DNA of 64,000 nucleotides, from contig NZ_CP070225.1 in NCBI RefSeq assembly GCF_021631985.1, positions 3,658,001-3,722,000 of the forward strand, given 5' to 3'. The first letter of the stretch is position 1. Each line of letters starts with the position of its first letter. Of this stretch, positions 9,746-19,272 are shown piece after piece. The position numbers and the translations under genes were made by a program. The stretch is from Sandaracinus amylolyticus (GTDB taxonomy: Bacteria > Myxococcota_A > Polyangia > Polyangiales > Sandaracinaceae). The notes beneath the pieces are model-generated. The model was not told the origin of the DNA. It searched no databases and saw only the letters and a program-made list of their open reading frames with translations.

Positions 9746-10612
9746 TCAAGCCCGCTTCGCCTCGACGACCCGCTCGTGCCCGCCGAGATCCTGGTGCGCC
9801 CTGCCCTCGACCAGGCCCGCGCGCTCCAGCAGCGCGATCACCGCCGGCGCCTGTCCCGCGCCGACCTCGATCAGGATCGACGCGCCGGGCGCGAGCCACT
9901 TCGGGGCCTCGGCGCACAAGCGGCGCAGCACGTCGAGGCCCTCGGAGCCGCTGAAGAGCGCCATCCCGGGCTCGTGCTGCACGACGTCGGGCGCGAGGCC
10001 CGCCCGCTCGCTCTCCGCGATGTACGGCGGGTTGCAGGCGATCAGCGCGTACTCGCGGGGACCGGGCAGCGCCGCGAAGAGGTCGCCGTGGTGGAAGCGC
10101 ACCCGCGCCGAGACCCCGAGTGTCTCCGCGTTCTTCTTCGCGACCTCGAGGGCGGCCTCGCTGAGATCGGTCGCGTCGACCGCGATGCCCGGGCGCTCGG
10201 CGGCGAGGGTCACCGCGATCGCGCCGCTGCCGGTGCAGAGGTCGAGCACCGCGCCGGTCGTGTCCTCGGGCAGTCGCTCCAGCGCCGCCTCGATCAGGGT
10301 CTCGGTGTCGGGCCGAGGAATGAGGACCGCGGGCGAGACCTCGAAGCTGCGCCCGAAGAACTCGCGCCGCCCGAGGATGTACGCGACCGGCTCGCGCTTC
10401 CGGCGGCGCAGCACCAGCTCGCGGATCTTCGTCAGCTCGTCGGGGGCGAGCGGACGGTCGAGATCCATGTAGAGCTTCACCCGGTCGAGCCCGAGCGCGT
10501 GCGCGACGAGCAGCTCGGCGTCGAGCCGCGACGACTCGATCCCGCGGGACGCGAAGTCGTCGGCGCTCCACTTCACGACGCGGCGGATCGTCCAGCGCTC
10601 GGCTTGCTGCAC
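9746..10612 (-). CDS. prmC: Peptide chain release factor N5-glutamine methyltransferase
   Basis: A 288-residue cytoplasmic methyltransferase that modifies the GGQ glutamine of release factors. The family signature NPPY is at residues 194-197, preceded by the SAM-binding motif VLDLCTGSGAIAV, and the helical N-terminal domain (about 1-80) is present. Length is normal. The start is GTG 10612. No prfA is adjacent, so the usual prfA-prmC pair is broken here. Confidence 0.95.
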   Translation of the reverse strand: MQQAERWTIRRVVKWSADDFASRGIESSRLDAELLVAHALGLDRVKLYMDLDRPLAPDELTKIRELVLRRRKREPVAYILGRREFFGRSFEVSPAVLIPRPDTETLIEAALERLPEDTTGAVLDLCTGSGAIAVTLAAERPGIAVDATDLSEAALEVAKKNAETLGVSARVRFHHGDLFAALPGPREYALIACNPPYIAESERAGLAPDVVQHEPGMALFSGSEGLDVLRRLCAEAPKWLAPGASILIEVGAGQAPAVIALLERAGLVEGRAHQDLGGHERVVEAKRA

Positions 10613-10615
10613 CGC

Positions 10616-10934
10616 GCGTCAGTAGCGGAGCGCTCCGCGCACCGCAAAGGGCAACGTCGGCGTCCGCGTTTCGAGACGCGGATCGCTGACCGTTGGGTCA
10701 GGACGCGTCAAAAACTTGACACGTCGCGTCAACAACCTTGAACCCGATTCAACTCGTACAGCGAGGCCGGGCTAACGCGGCGCGTCAGGATTGTTGCACC
10801 GCGTCAGAAAGCGCGTCACCTCGCCGTTCCGGCCTTGTTTCGGCAAGGGTTCCCCGCGTACCGTCGTGAGCACGCTCATACGACGCGACGCGTCGCTCGG
10901 CCTCGGTCGGCGAGCGCGCGCGCGCGTCGCGTCA
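10616..10934. promoter_or_regulatory. Divergent promoter region with seven CGCGTCA motifs
   Basis: The 347-base gap between prmC and the giant lipoprotein gene is relatively A+T-rich and carries the heptamer CGCGTCA seven times, all in the same orientation. The GCGTCA cores lie at 10616, 10705, 10726, 10782, 10801, 10813 and 10929. A TTGACA at 10716-10721 lies between copies two and three, but no convincing -10 box is correctly spaced. The clustering suggests binding sites for one regulator. This is inference from repetition alone. Confidence 0.55.
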
Positions 10935-10959
10935 CGTCGTGCTCTCGGGGGTTGGGGTC

Positions 10960-13900
10960 ATGAGGCAGCGCGCCCTCTTCGCTTGTCTGGTGGTCTGGCT
11001 GTCGATCGGCTGCTCGCACTTCGACACCACACGGGTGCCCGCCGCGCGCGGGACGCTCGGTGAGGAGATCGTCCGCGTCTTCTGCGAGCGGATGGCGTCG
11101 GAGGCGAACCCGACCGACGTGATGGGCCTGCGGTGGAAGCCCGTCTGTCGCGGCGAGGTGCAGCCGCCGAGCGACGCGCCGCGACAGCTCGTGGTGCTGA
11201 TGGAGAACCGCGAGCGCCTGGCGCGCGCGCTCGATCAGGTGCTGCCCGAGGACGCGATCGGCGACGATCTCGGGTTCTTCCTCGGCGAGCTGCTGCCGCT
11301 CTACGACGCGCCCGAGGAGCGACTGCCGCGCAACACGCGGCTGCTCGCGGAGCTGCTCGAGACGCTGCGCGAGGATCGCGGGGCGATGGAGGCGCTCGCG
11401 CGCATCGGGACGCGCGAGGGATATCGCCCGCTGCGCCTCGCGCTCGGCGTGGTGCGCCCGGTGCTGGCGTACGAGGAGTTCGACGAGTTCGCGAACCTCG
11501 CGCTGCGCGTCGTGAGCGACGACCCCGCGGATCCCGCGGACGGTCTCGCGGCGGGCGAGTGGCAGGAGATGCAGCGCGCGCTCGCGCTGGAGATGGCGAC
11601 GCTCGAGCCACCGGATCCGGTGCCGGCGGGCGAGCAGACCGATCTCGAGATCGCGCGCGAGCTGATGTTCACGCAGCAGGACGCGTTCGGCTCGGGCACC
11701 TCGCGCTGGCTGCTGATCCGCGATCAGCGCGGGCTCGCGCTGCCGGCGTCGGGCACGGTGGCCGCGCCCTTCGTCGACATGGACACCGACGGGCTCGCGG
11801 ACGTCGACGTGATGGGCCGCTTCGTCGACGCGACGGGCACGCCGATGGTCGAGCTGCCGCGCCCGTTCCGCGTGATGGGCGAGACCGGGATCGCGCGTGA
11901 TCCCGGCGGGCGCGCGCTGCGCAGCGATGGGTCGCGCTACTTCGAGTACCTCGACGTCGACCGCACGCTGCTCGCGGCGATGGTGCGCGAGGCGGGCCCG
12001 CTCTTCGACGCGACGACGCCGACCGCGCTGCAGCTCTCGCGCGGCGTGCGCGCGATCCTCGGCCCGGAGATGACGCTCACCGAGACCTACGGGACCGAGA
12101 CCCTGACGTACGAGGGGCCCGACACGTCGCGCGGCTCGATGTTCGACATGGTCTACGCGCTGAGCGAGATGATGCATCGCGACACCACCGATCGCGCGCT
12201 GGCGCTGGTGGAGACGCTGATCCGCGATCACGAGCCCGAGACCGCGGGGCTCGTGATGGCCGCGGACTACATGCTCGACCGCAGCGACATGCACGACGAG
12301 GCGGTGCTCGAGCAGCCCAACGTGCTGTGGGACGACCTCATCCAGATCGGCATCGAGTACGCGCAGGAGCCGGGGCTGATGGAGGCGATGATCCGCTCGT
12401 TCGCGGATCCTCGCTCGGCGCAGCTCGGCGAGGTCTACGGCGGGCTGATGCGGCACCGCGATCGGATCACGTACGACCCGGCGGCGCCCAACGGGCCGCC
12501 GCTCGGCATGCCGCTCGATCAGCGCGTCGATCGCAGCGTGGCGGACACCCAGGACAACGAGAGCCTGTTCCAGCGCACCATCGCGCTGATCGACGGGCTC
12601 GACGGCGTGCAGGTGTGCAACCGCGCGGGCGCGAAGCTCAACATGACGCTGCACATCGGGCCGATCTCGCTGCCGCTCAGCTATCCGCTGATCGGCACCG
12701 CCGACGAGTGCGAGCTGATCCGGATCGACAACGTCGCGGAGGCGTACGCGCTCTCGATCCTCGGCGACTACGAGCTGGAGCTCCAGGACGGGTTCCTCAA
12801 CTTCATGGTCGACGCCGCGGACTTCCTCGGGATCAACGTCGACGACGCGCTCGAGGAGAGCTCGGGCATCGAGGGCCTCACGCGCCGTCCGACGCCCGAG
12901 GCGATGGCGCGCCTGGTGTTCTGGGGCCTGTCGAACGACAGCGGCACCGAGTCATGCACGCCCGCGGCGGACGGCGGCGACTGCAACAGCACGTTCGCGG
13001 GGCAGCTCTTCGCGCCGGTGCTCGACCGCCACGGCAACGACGTGGTCGCGACCTACCACGGGACGATCTTCGCGTGGGAGCAGCCCGGGTTCTTCGAGGG
13101 CATGACCCCGATGCTCGAGGTGCTGCACCGCCCCGAGTTCCGCTACTCGGACGCGGGTGAGTACCGCTTCGGTCAGCTGATCACGGCGCTGCACCGCCAC
13201 TGGGCGTCGCGCGAGCACTGGCTCACCCAGCGCACCAACCCGACCGGCGCGAACTTCTCGTACCAGGACGGCGGGATGCGCTACGAGGAGCTCGTCGCCG
13301 ACGGGTTCGTCGAGGGCCGCCTGCTCGCGCGGCTGCAGCGCGCAGCCGCGGTCACCGACACGGTCGAGGTCGAGGCCGGGCGCGACGGTCTGCGGGTGCT
13401 CGCCGAGGCGTCGAACGATCTGATCGATCCCGCGCGCAACGCGGGGCTCGCGACGCGCGACGGGCGCACGGCGATCCCGACCAACGACGGGGCGCGCGAG
13501 CTCGCGGTCACGCCGCTGCTGCTCGTGCTCGACGGCCTGCGCAACATGGATCGTGATCTCGACGCGTCGCCGGAGCGCCGCGACCCCTGGCGCACCGCGC
13601 GCGATCGTCTCGCGACGCAGTTCCTCGGGACGCGCCCGCTCGGTGATCAGGCGACGTTCACGAACCAGCGCGGGCGCGCGATCCTGCTGACGATCCTGCC
13701 CTTCCTGCGCGAGCGCCTCGCGGAGCACCGCACGGCGGGCGATCTCGTGCAGTGGTCGCGCGACCTGGTGCCGGACACCGAGGAGATGATGCGCTCGCCG
13801 CTGGTGTGGAGCGGCGTGCGGTTCCTCGATCGCGTGCAGGACGACGCCGAGGCGCGCGACGCGCTGTCGCGGCTGATCGGGTACCTGGTGAACGAGGCGT

Positions 13901-14373
13901 CGACGAACGACGCGTTCGCCGCGACGCTCTACGCGGGCGCGGACCTCCTGCAGGTGCTCGAGGACGACGAGACGATCCTGCCGCTCGTGCACGCGCTCTC
14001 GCAGGCGCTCGCGCCCGACGCCCTCGACTATGTTTCCGGCCGCGATGCGGACGCCACGCTCGACATCGAGCACAGCGTCGCGAACGACGGGCTCGGGCTG
14101 ATCCGCTCGGTGCAGGCGCGCGACACGCGCCGGACGCTCCGGCAGATCCTCGCGAACCTCGTGCAGCTCACGGATCCCGAGGACGGCCGCACGCCGCTCG
14201 AGGAGATCCTCGACGTGATCGGCGAGATCAACCGCGCAGCGCCCGGCGCCGGCGGGACCTTCGACGCCGAGGACTACGAAGCGACCTTCGACGCGACGCG
14301 CGGGTTCATGACCGACGAGCGGCGCGGCCTCGAGCGCCTCTACGACGTCGTGCAAGCGCGCGACATCCGCTGA
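10960..14373 (+). CDS. Giant hypothetical lipoprotein, 1137 residues
   Basis: Unrecognised. The N-terminus is a lipoprotein signal: basic MRQR, a hydrophobic core, and LSIGC with C18 as the lipidated residue. The rest is acidic and soluble without membrane segments, containing FVDMDTDGLADVDVMG near residue 270, reminiscent of Asp-rich calcium loops, and long helical stretches. I chose ATG 10960 after the G-rich GGGGTTGGGG over GTG 10939, because it starts at the signal peptide. A FadL-type barrel gene follows after 26 bases, so the two probably form one operon and may work together at the outer membrane. Confidence 0.75.
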   Translation: MRQRALFACLVVWLSIGCSHFDTTRVPAARGTLGEEIVRVFCERMASEANPTDVMGLRWKPVCRGEVQPPSDAPRQLVVLMENRERLARALDQVLPEDAIGDDLGFFLGELLPLYDAPEERLPRNTRLLAELLETLREDRGAMEALARIGTREGYRPLRLALGVVRPVLAYEEFDEFANLALRVVSDDPADPADGLAAGEWQEMQRALALEMATLEPPDPVPAGEQTDLEIARELMFTQQDAFGSGTSRWLLIRDQRGLALPASGTVAAPFVDMDTDGLADVDVMGRFVDATGTPMVELPRPFRVMGETGIARDPGGRALRSDGSRYFEYLDVDRTLLAAMVREAGPLFDATTPTALQLSRGVRAILGPEMTLTETYGTETLTYEGPDTSRGSMFDMVYALSEMMHRDTTDRALALVETLIRDHEPETAGLVMAADYMLDRSDMHDEAVLEQPNVLWDDLIQIGIEYAQEPGLMEAMIRSFADPRSAQLGEVYGGLMRHRDRITYDPAAPNGPPLGMPLDQRVDRSVADTQDNESLFQRTIALIDGLDGVQVCNRAGAKLNMTLHIGPISLPLSYPLIGTADECELIRIDNVAEAYALSILGDYELELQDGFLNFMVDAADFLGINVDDALEESSGIEGLTRRPTPEAMARLVFWGLSNDSGTESCTPAADGGDCNSTFAGQLFAPVLDRHGNDVVATYHGTIFAWEQPGFFEGMTPMLEVLHRPEFRYSDAGEYRFGQLITALHRHWASREHWLTQRTNPTGANFSYQDGGMRYEELVADGFVEGRLLARLQRAAAVTDTVEVEAGRDGLRVLAEASNDLIDPARNAGLATRDGRTAIPTNDGARELAVTPLLLVLDGLRNMDRDLDASPERRDPWRTARDRLATQFLGTRPLGDQATFTNQRGRAILLTILPFLRERLAEHRTAGDLVQWSRDLVPDTEEMMRSPLVWSGVRFLDRVQDDAEARDALSRLIGYLVNEASTNDAFAATLYAGADLLQVLEDDETILPLVHALSQALAPDALDYVSGRDADATLDIEHSVANDGLGLIRSVQARDTRRTLRQILANLVQLTDPEDGRTPLEEILDVIGEINRAAPGAGGTFDAEDYEATFDATRGFMTDERRGLERLYDVVQARDIR

Positions 14374-14399
14374 CCCGCGCCGACTCGGACGAAACGACC

Positions 14400-16163
14400 A
14401 TGAGACAACGAGATCGCGCCGTCATCGCGGCGCTCTGCGTGGCGCTGAGCGCGCTCACGATGATGCCCTCTCGTGCGAGCGCCGGCGGGTTCTACCTGCT
14501 CGAGCGCGGCACGCGCTCGCTCGGGCGCGGCGGCGCGTTCGTCGCGGGCGCCGACGATCCGAGCGCGCTCTGGATCAACCCGGCCGGCATCGGGTTCGCG
14601 GGCGAGCAGCTCGTCGTGGACGCGACGCTGGGCTTCCTCGACGTCGAGTACACGCGCATCGACAGCGGCGGGAACACGATGCCGACGGTGCACGGCACCA
14701 ACGCGCCGCTGCCGATCCCCACGATCGCGGGCACGTTCGACTTCGGGCTCGAGCACTTCCACTTCGGCGCGGGTGTGTTCGCGCCGAACGCGGCGCTGAT
14801 GAGCTACCCGCAGTCGCTGACCGTCGACGGGATGGACTACCCCGCGCCGCAGCGATACTCGCTGCTGACGATGGAGGGCAGCCTCATCGCGACGATCGCG
14901 GTCGGCGCGGCGTGGACCCCGCTGCCCGACGAGCTCTCGATCGGCCTCGCGGTGCACGGCGTGGTGGGCGCGTTCGCGGCGCGCGTGGCGCTCTCGGCGT
15001 GCGACGGAGCGATCTGCACGTTCCCGGAGGACCCGGAGTACGACGGCATCGCGCAGATGAACCTCTCGCCGATCATCACGGCGAGCGTGGTCGGCGGCGT
15101 GACGTGGAACCCCGGGCCGGTGCGGCTCGGTGCGTCGTTCTCGACGCCGTTCTCGCTCTCGGGCGACGCGTCGATCGACGTGCGCGCGCCGAGCGCGGCG
15201 GCGTTCGGGCCCTCGGCGACGCGACATCGCCCCGACGCGGGACCGTGCTCGGTCGGCGAGGCGTCGGACGAGGAGGTGCAGGCCGATCCGAACCACCCGT
15301 GTCGCGACACCACGGCGGCGGTGAACCTGAACTTCCCGTTCATCCTGCGCGTCGGCGCCGAGCTGCTCGCGATCGAGAACCTGCGCCTCGAGGCCTCGTT
15401 CGTCTGGGAGACGTGGTCGATGCAGCGCGAGGTGAGCGTCGTGCCGAACGACGTGTGGATCATCGATGCGCTGAACTTCCTCGACTACGAGATCGGCGCG
15501 ATGAACATCCCGCGCAACATGCGGGACACGTTCAGCGTGCGGCTGGGCGGTGAGTACACGATCGACGGCTCGTACCAGATCCGCCTCGGCGGCTACTTCG
15601 AGAACGGCTCGTTCGACGACGCGTACCTGTCGCCGCTGACGATCGACAGCGACAAGATCGTGGTCGCGGGCGGGTTCTCGATGCGCCTCTTCGACGGCGT
15701 GTGGGGCGATCTGATGGTCGGCTACGCGCACCTCTTCTCGCGCCAGGTGCGCGACAGCCGCGTCACCCAGCAGAACCCGATCCGCCCGCCGGTGCCCGAC
15801 AACCGCGGCCCGGTGTACGTCGGCAACGGCGACTACAACTTCACCATGCCTTTCGTGGGCGTCGGCATGCGGTGGCAGGCCGATTGGGCGGCCGCGCCCG
15901 CGCCGGTCGAGGAGGAGCCCGTGCCCTCCGAGACGACCCCCGTCGAAGATCCTGCGGTCGATTCCTCGCAGCCGTGGTACCAGCAGGGCAGCGGGGCCCA
16001 GGCCGAGCCGGTGACGACCGTTCCTCCCGGGACGGAGACTCCGGCCTCGACCGAGGCGAGCGAGGAGGAGACGCCCGACGTGACCGAGGAGACGCAGACC
16101 GAAGACAGGCCGCGGCGCGGTCGAGGTCGCCGTGGCGGCCGCGGTCGCCGCCCGCCGCGCTGA
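14400..16163 (+). CDS. FadL/OmpP1-family outer-membrane transport protein
   Basis: A 587-residue protein with a signal peptide cut after ASA (residue 28). The mature protein begins GGFYLLERGTRSLGRGGAFV and then shows DDPSALWINPAG, the family pattern in which the N-terminal plug precedes a beta-barrel that imports hydrophobic compounds. The barrel appears to end near residue 500 (MPFVGVGMRWQA). After that comes an unusual acidic Glu/Thr/Pro tail finishing with an Arg-Gly-rich end (RRGRGRRGGRGRR), which is not typical of barrels. The start is ATG 14400. It is coupled to the upstream lipoprotein gene. Confidence 0.88.
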   Translation: MRQRDRAVIAALCVALSALTMMPSRASAGGFYLLERGTRSLGRGGAFVAGADDPSALWINPAGIGFAGEQLVVDATLGFLDVEYTRIDSGGNTMPTVHGTNAPLPIPTIAGTFDFGLEHFHFGAGVFAPNAALMSYPQSLTVDGMDYPAPQRYSLLTMEGSLIATIAVGAAWTPLPDELSIGLAVHGVVGAFAARVALSACDGAICTFPEDPEYDGIAQMNLSPIITASVVGGVTWNPGPVRLGASFSTPFSLSGDASIDVRAPSAAAFGPSATRHRPDAGPCSVGEASDEEVQADPNHPCRDTTAAVNLNFPFILRVGAELLAIENLRLEASFVWETWSMQREVSVVPNDVWIIDALNFLDYEIGAMNIPRNMRDTFSVRLGGEYTIDGSYQIRLGGYFENGSFDDAYLSPLTIDSDKIVVAGGFSMRLFDGVWGDLMVGYAHLFSRQVRDSRVTQQNPIRPPVPDNRGPVYVGNGDYNFTMPFVGVGMRWQADWAAAPAPVEEEPVPSETTPVEDPAVDSSQPWYQQGSGAQAEPVTTVPPGTETPASTEASEEETPDVTEETQTEDRPRRGRGRRGGRGRRPPR

Positions 16164-16253
16164 CGAGATGCCCGCGTCGCCCTGCTTCGCAGAGCAGGCC
16201 CGTCGTGGCCTCGCCGTGCCTCCTCCGGCGCGGCGAGCGGGGAGGCGCGCGCG

Positions 16254-17609
16254 TTGAGCCTGGTCGGTCCCAGCCGGCCGCCTTCTGCGCCTCCTCCGCC
16301 GGCGTCGGCGGTGCGTGAGCTCGCGTGTGTCCTGCTCGTCGTCCTCGCGGTCGCGCTCCCGTTCGTGAACGGCACGCTCGCCGGTGCTCCGGGGCCGCGC
16401 GGCTCGATCGATCTGCGCTACGTGCTGGTGGTCGGCGGCGCGGCGCTGGGGATGCTCGCGGTGGCGGCGTGGCGGGTGTCGGCGATGCCGATGCTGCGGC
16501 GGCGGATGCGGGTCGGGGCGATCGTCGCGGGGCTGCTGCCGGTGCTGCTCGCGCTGAGCGCGCCGCGCGACCCGCTGTGGGTGAGCCTGCTGACGCTCGA
16601 GGTGGTGCTCGGCGCGCCGCTGCTCGCGGCGGGCGCGGCGATCCGGTTCGCAGCACCGGGCGCGGATCGTCGGGCGCGGGCGACGATCGCGGTGGTGACA
16701 CTGCTCGTGCTGCTCGGGCCGTGGTTCACGCTGACGTGGGGGCTCGCGTCGGTGCAGCTCGGGATCGCGCCGGTGCGGCTCGCGCACCTGTCGCCGCTGC
16801 GGCACGCGAACGAGGAAGAGGTCGAGATCCGCTCGGCGGACGGGACGCTGCTGCGCGGGACGTACTCGCCGGGACGGCGCGGCGCGGGCGGCGTGGTGGT
16901 GCTGCACGGGATCTCCGACGGGCGGACGCGGATGGCGGGATGGTCGGCGGCGCTGCAGGAGCGCGGGTACCACGCGCTGCGTATCGACTGGCGCGCGCAC
17001 GGGCGCAGCGAGGGCGCGGTCACGACGTTCGCGGATCGCGAGCGCTACGATCTCGAGGCGGCGTTCGACTGGCTCGCGTCGCGCGACGGCGTGGACCGCA
17101 CGAAGATGAGCGTGCTCGCGACCTCGATGGGCGCGGGCATCGCGCTCTCGACGACGGCGCGCCTGGCGCCGCGGGGGCTGCGCAGCGTGGTCGCGTTCGC
17201 GCCGCCCTCGGACTACGGCGAGATCGTGGGGCGGCGGCTCTCGCCGCTCGGGCCGTTCGGGTCGGTGGCGCGAGGGATCGTGGGCGTGGTGGCGCGAGGG
17301 CTCGGGCACACCTCGCCGCTCGAGCTCTCGCCGGCGCGGGTGCTGGAGCAGGCGCCGCCGATCCCGGTGCTGCTCTTCCACGGCGACGCGGACCGGACGA
17401 TCCCGGTGTCGCAGTCGCAGGCGCTCGCGGAGCACGTGCCGACGGTCGAGCTGCACGTGCTGCCGGGCGTGGGGCACGACGAGATCCCCGCGGTCGTGCT
17501 CGACGACGATGCGCTGCGGCGGCGCGTGCTGCGCTTCCTGAGGCGCCCGCGGATCCTGCGCGATCGCACGCCCGAGCCGCCGGACGACGGCCGCGAGGAC
17601 GCCGAGTAG
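16254..17609 (+). CDS. Membrane-anchored alpha/beta hydrolase
   Basis: A 451-residue protein with about five N-terminal hydrophobic segments (residues 20-165), followed by an alpha/beta-hydrolase domain. The oxyanion-type motif is VVLHGISDG. The nucleophile S291 sits in TSMGAG, where the usual first Gly is Ala. The acid is D378 or D380 in HGDADRTIP, and the base is H408 in GVGHDEI. The TTG start at 16254 is supported by GGGAGG eight bases upstream. The fused membrane domain suggests a lipid-like substrate. It lies 90 bases after the FadL gene and may belong to the same transcript. Confidence 0.82.
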   Translation: MSLVGPSRPPSAPPPPASAVRELACVLLVVLAVALPFVNGTLAGAPGPRGSIDLRYVLVVGGAALGMLAVAAWRVSAMPMLRRRMRVGAIVAGLLPVLLALSAPRDPLWVSLLTLEVVLGAPLLAAGAAIRFAAPGADRRARATIAVVTLLVLLGPWFTLTWGLASVQLGIAPVRLAHLSPLRHANEEEVEIRSADGTLLRGTYSPGRRGAGGVVVLHGISDGRTRMAGWSAALQERGYHALRIDWRAHGRSEGAVTTFADRERYDLEAAFDWLASRDGVDRTKMSVLATSMGAGIALSTTARLAPRGLRSVVAFAPPSDYGEIVGRRLSPLGPFGSVARGIVGVVARGLGHTSPLELSPARVLEQAPPIPVLLFHGDADRTIPVSQSQALAEHVPTVELHVLPGVGHDEIPAVVLDDDALRRRVLRFLRRPRILRDRTPEPPDDGREDAE

Positions 17610-17615
17610 CTCGAG

Positions 17616-17936
17616 AATCGGCTCGCCCGCCGGTCCCCACCGTCCGCGTGCTCCGCACGCTCCCGTCCGGGACCGCGGGACGAGCACTCCGGCTCAGCAA
17701 TCGGCTCGCCCGCAGGTCCCTACCGTCCGCGCGCTCCGCGCAGGACCGGCGGGACGAGCACTCCGGCTCAGCAATCGGCTCGCCCGCAGGTCCCTACCGT
17801 CCGCGCGCTTCGCACGCTCCCGTCGGGACCGGCGGGACGAGCACTCCGGCTCGGCGAATCGGCTCGCCCGCAGGTTCCTACCGTCCGCGTGCTCCGCACG
17901 CTCCTGTCCGCGACCTGCGGGACGAGCACTCCGGCA
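17616..17936. repeat. Tandem repeat, four copies of a 74-84-bp unit
   Basis: Copies begin with AATCGGCTCGCCCGC at 17616, 17699, 17773 and 17857 (steps 83, 74, 84), each ending near GGGACGAGCACTCCGG. The unit contains small internal palindromes such as GCGCGCTCCGCGC. It fills the whole gap between a plus-strand gene ending at 17609 and a minus-strand gene ending at 17941, so it lies where both transcripts terminate. No credible coding frame is present. Confidence 0.9.
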
Positions 17937-17940
17937 GTCG

Positions 17941-19269
17941 TCAGACCGCGCGCGCCCAGCCGGGGCGCGAGAAGCGCCACGACGCGAGCGCGGTGCGCAC
18001 CACCCAGTCGATCGTCGATCCGATCCACACGCCGAGCAGGCCGAGCCCGAGCTCGAACGCGAAGATCCACGTCGCGGCGAGACGCACCGCGACGCCGCCG
18101 ATCAGCGTGATGACGAACGTCGTCCGGGTCGCGCCCGCGCCTCGCAGCGCGTCGCCAAGCACCACGCCGACGGCCATGAACGGCTGCGCGATCGCGGCGA
18201 CGAAGAGGCACGGCACCGCCAGCGCGACGATCTCGGGCTCGGGCGTGAACGCCGACGCGAGCGCGCGCGGCGCGATCACGAACACGATCCCGCACGCGGA
18301 GAGCGCGACGAGCGCCATCGCCGCGGCGACGCGCGCGGCCATGCGCGCCTGATCCTCGCGTCCTGCGCCGAGCCGCTGGGCGACGATCGCTGCGCCCGCG
18401 ATCCCGAACCCGTCGGCCGAGAGGAACGCGACCGACTCGATGCTGATCAGCGCTTGGTTGGCGGCCATCGCGAGCGGACCGAGCGCGCCGATCATCGCGA
18501 CGAACGCGAGGAAGCCCGCGTGCTGCGCGATGCGCTCGAGCACCGCCGGGCCCGCGACGCCGACCATCCGCGCGAGCTGCTCGCGCTCGCCGCCGCGCCC
18601 TCGGAGCGACACCACGCCGCGTCCTCGTGCGAGCAGCGCGACGAGCACCGCGCACTCGACCGCGAGGGCGAGCGCGCTCCCGATCGCCGCGCCCTTCGCC
18701 CCGAGCGCGGGCATCCCGGCGCGCCCGAAGATCAGCACCCAGTTCGCGCCACCGTTCACCGCGTTCGCGAGCAGCGCGACGAGCAGCGGCGTGCGCGTGT
18801 CGCCCGCGCTCTGGAACACCGCGGCCGCCATCGCGGACACGAGGAGCAGCGGGAGGCACGGCAGGATCACGCCCAGGTACGCGCTCGCCTCGTCTCGCAC
18901 CGCGGGGCCCGCGTCGGGGAAGCCCGCGAGCACGAGCGGGATCGCGAGCGTCGCGAGGACGCCCGCGAGGAGCCCGATACCCGCCGACGCGCCGAGCCCG
19001 GCCCGCACCGCGGCCGCGGCCCGATCGCGCCGTGCCGCGCCGACCTCGCGGCCCACGATCGCGATCGCGCCGACCTGCACCGCCGACGCGACCGACGAGA
19101 TGCTCCACGTGACCGGCCCGCTGATCTGCATCGACGCGAGCGCGTCCGCGGAGAAGCGGCCGAGCATCGCGCGATCGACGAGGAACACCAGCGTGTGGAG
19201 CAGCGACTGCGCGATCGCCGGGCCCGCCAGGCGGGCGACCGCGCGCGCCACGTCGAGATCGAGCCGCAC
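17941..19269 (-). CDS. MATE-family efflux transporter
   Basis: A 442-residue polytopic membrane protein with about twelve hydrophobic segments arranged as two similar halves. The first half opens with LAGPAIAQSLLHTLVFLVDRAMLGR and the second with VGVAGPAVLERIAQHAGFLAF, the MATE pattern of cation-coupled multidrug antiporters. The start is GTG 19269. It begins three bases after the stop of the upstream gene at 19273, so the two are co-transcribed. The substrate cannot be told. Confidence 0.9.
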   Translation of the reverse strand: MRLDLDVARAVARLAGPAIAQSLLHTLVFLVDRAMLGRFSADALASMQISGPVTWSISSVASAVQVGAIAIVGREVGAARRDRAAAAVRAGLGASAGIGLLAGVLATLAIPLVLAGFPDAGPAVRDEASAYLGVILPCLPLLLVSAMAAAVFQSAGDTRTPLLVALLANAVNGGANWVLIFGRAGMPALGAKGAAIGSALALAVECAVLVALLARGRGVVSLRGRGGEREQLARMVGVAGPAVLERIAQHAGFLAFVAMIGALGPLAMAANQALISIESVAFLSADGFGIAGAAIVAQRLGAGREDQARMAARVAAAMALVALSACGIVFVIAPRALASAFTPEPEIVALAVPCLFVAAIAQPFMAVGVVLGDALRGAGATRTTFVITLIGGVAVRLAATWIFAFELGLGLLGVWIGSTIDWVVRTALASWRFSRPGWARAV

Positions 19270-19272
19270 GAG

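Noticed and set aside
10716-10721. TTGACA as a strong promoter of the giant lipoprotein gene
   Set aside because: No plausible -10 box at 16-18 bases.
14340-17687. 1115-codon minus-strand frame over the FadL and hydrolase genes
   Set aside because: His/Arg/Gln-rich shadow; the opposite strand has signal peptides, catalytic motifs and ordered domains.
17616-17936. Small protein genes in the repeat array
   Set aside because: Frames translate into repeats without start support, and differ in length by non-multiples of three between copies.
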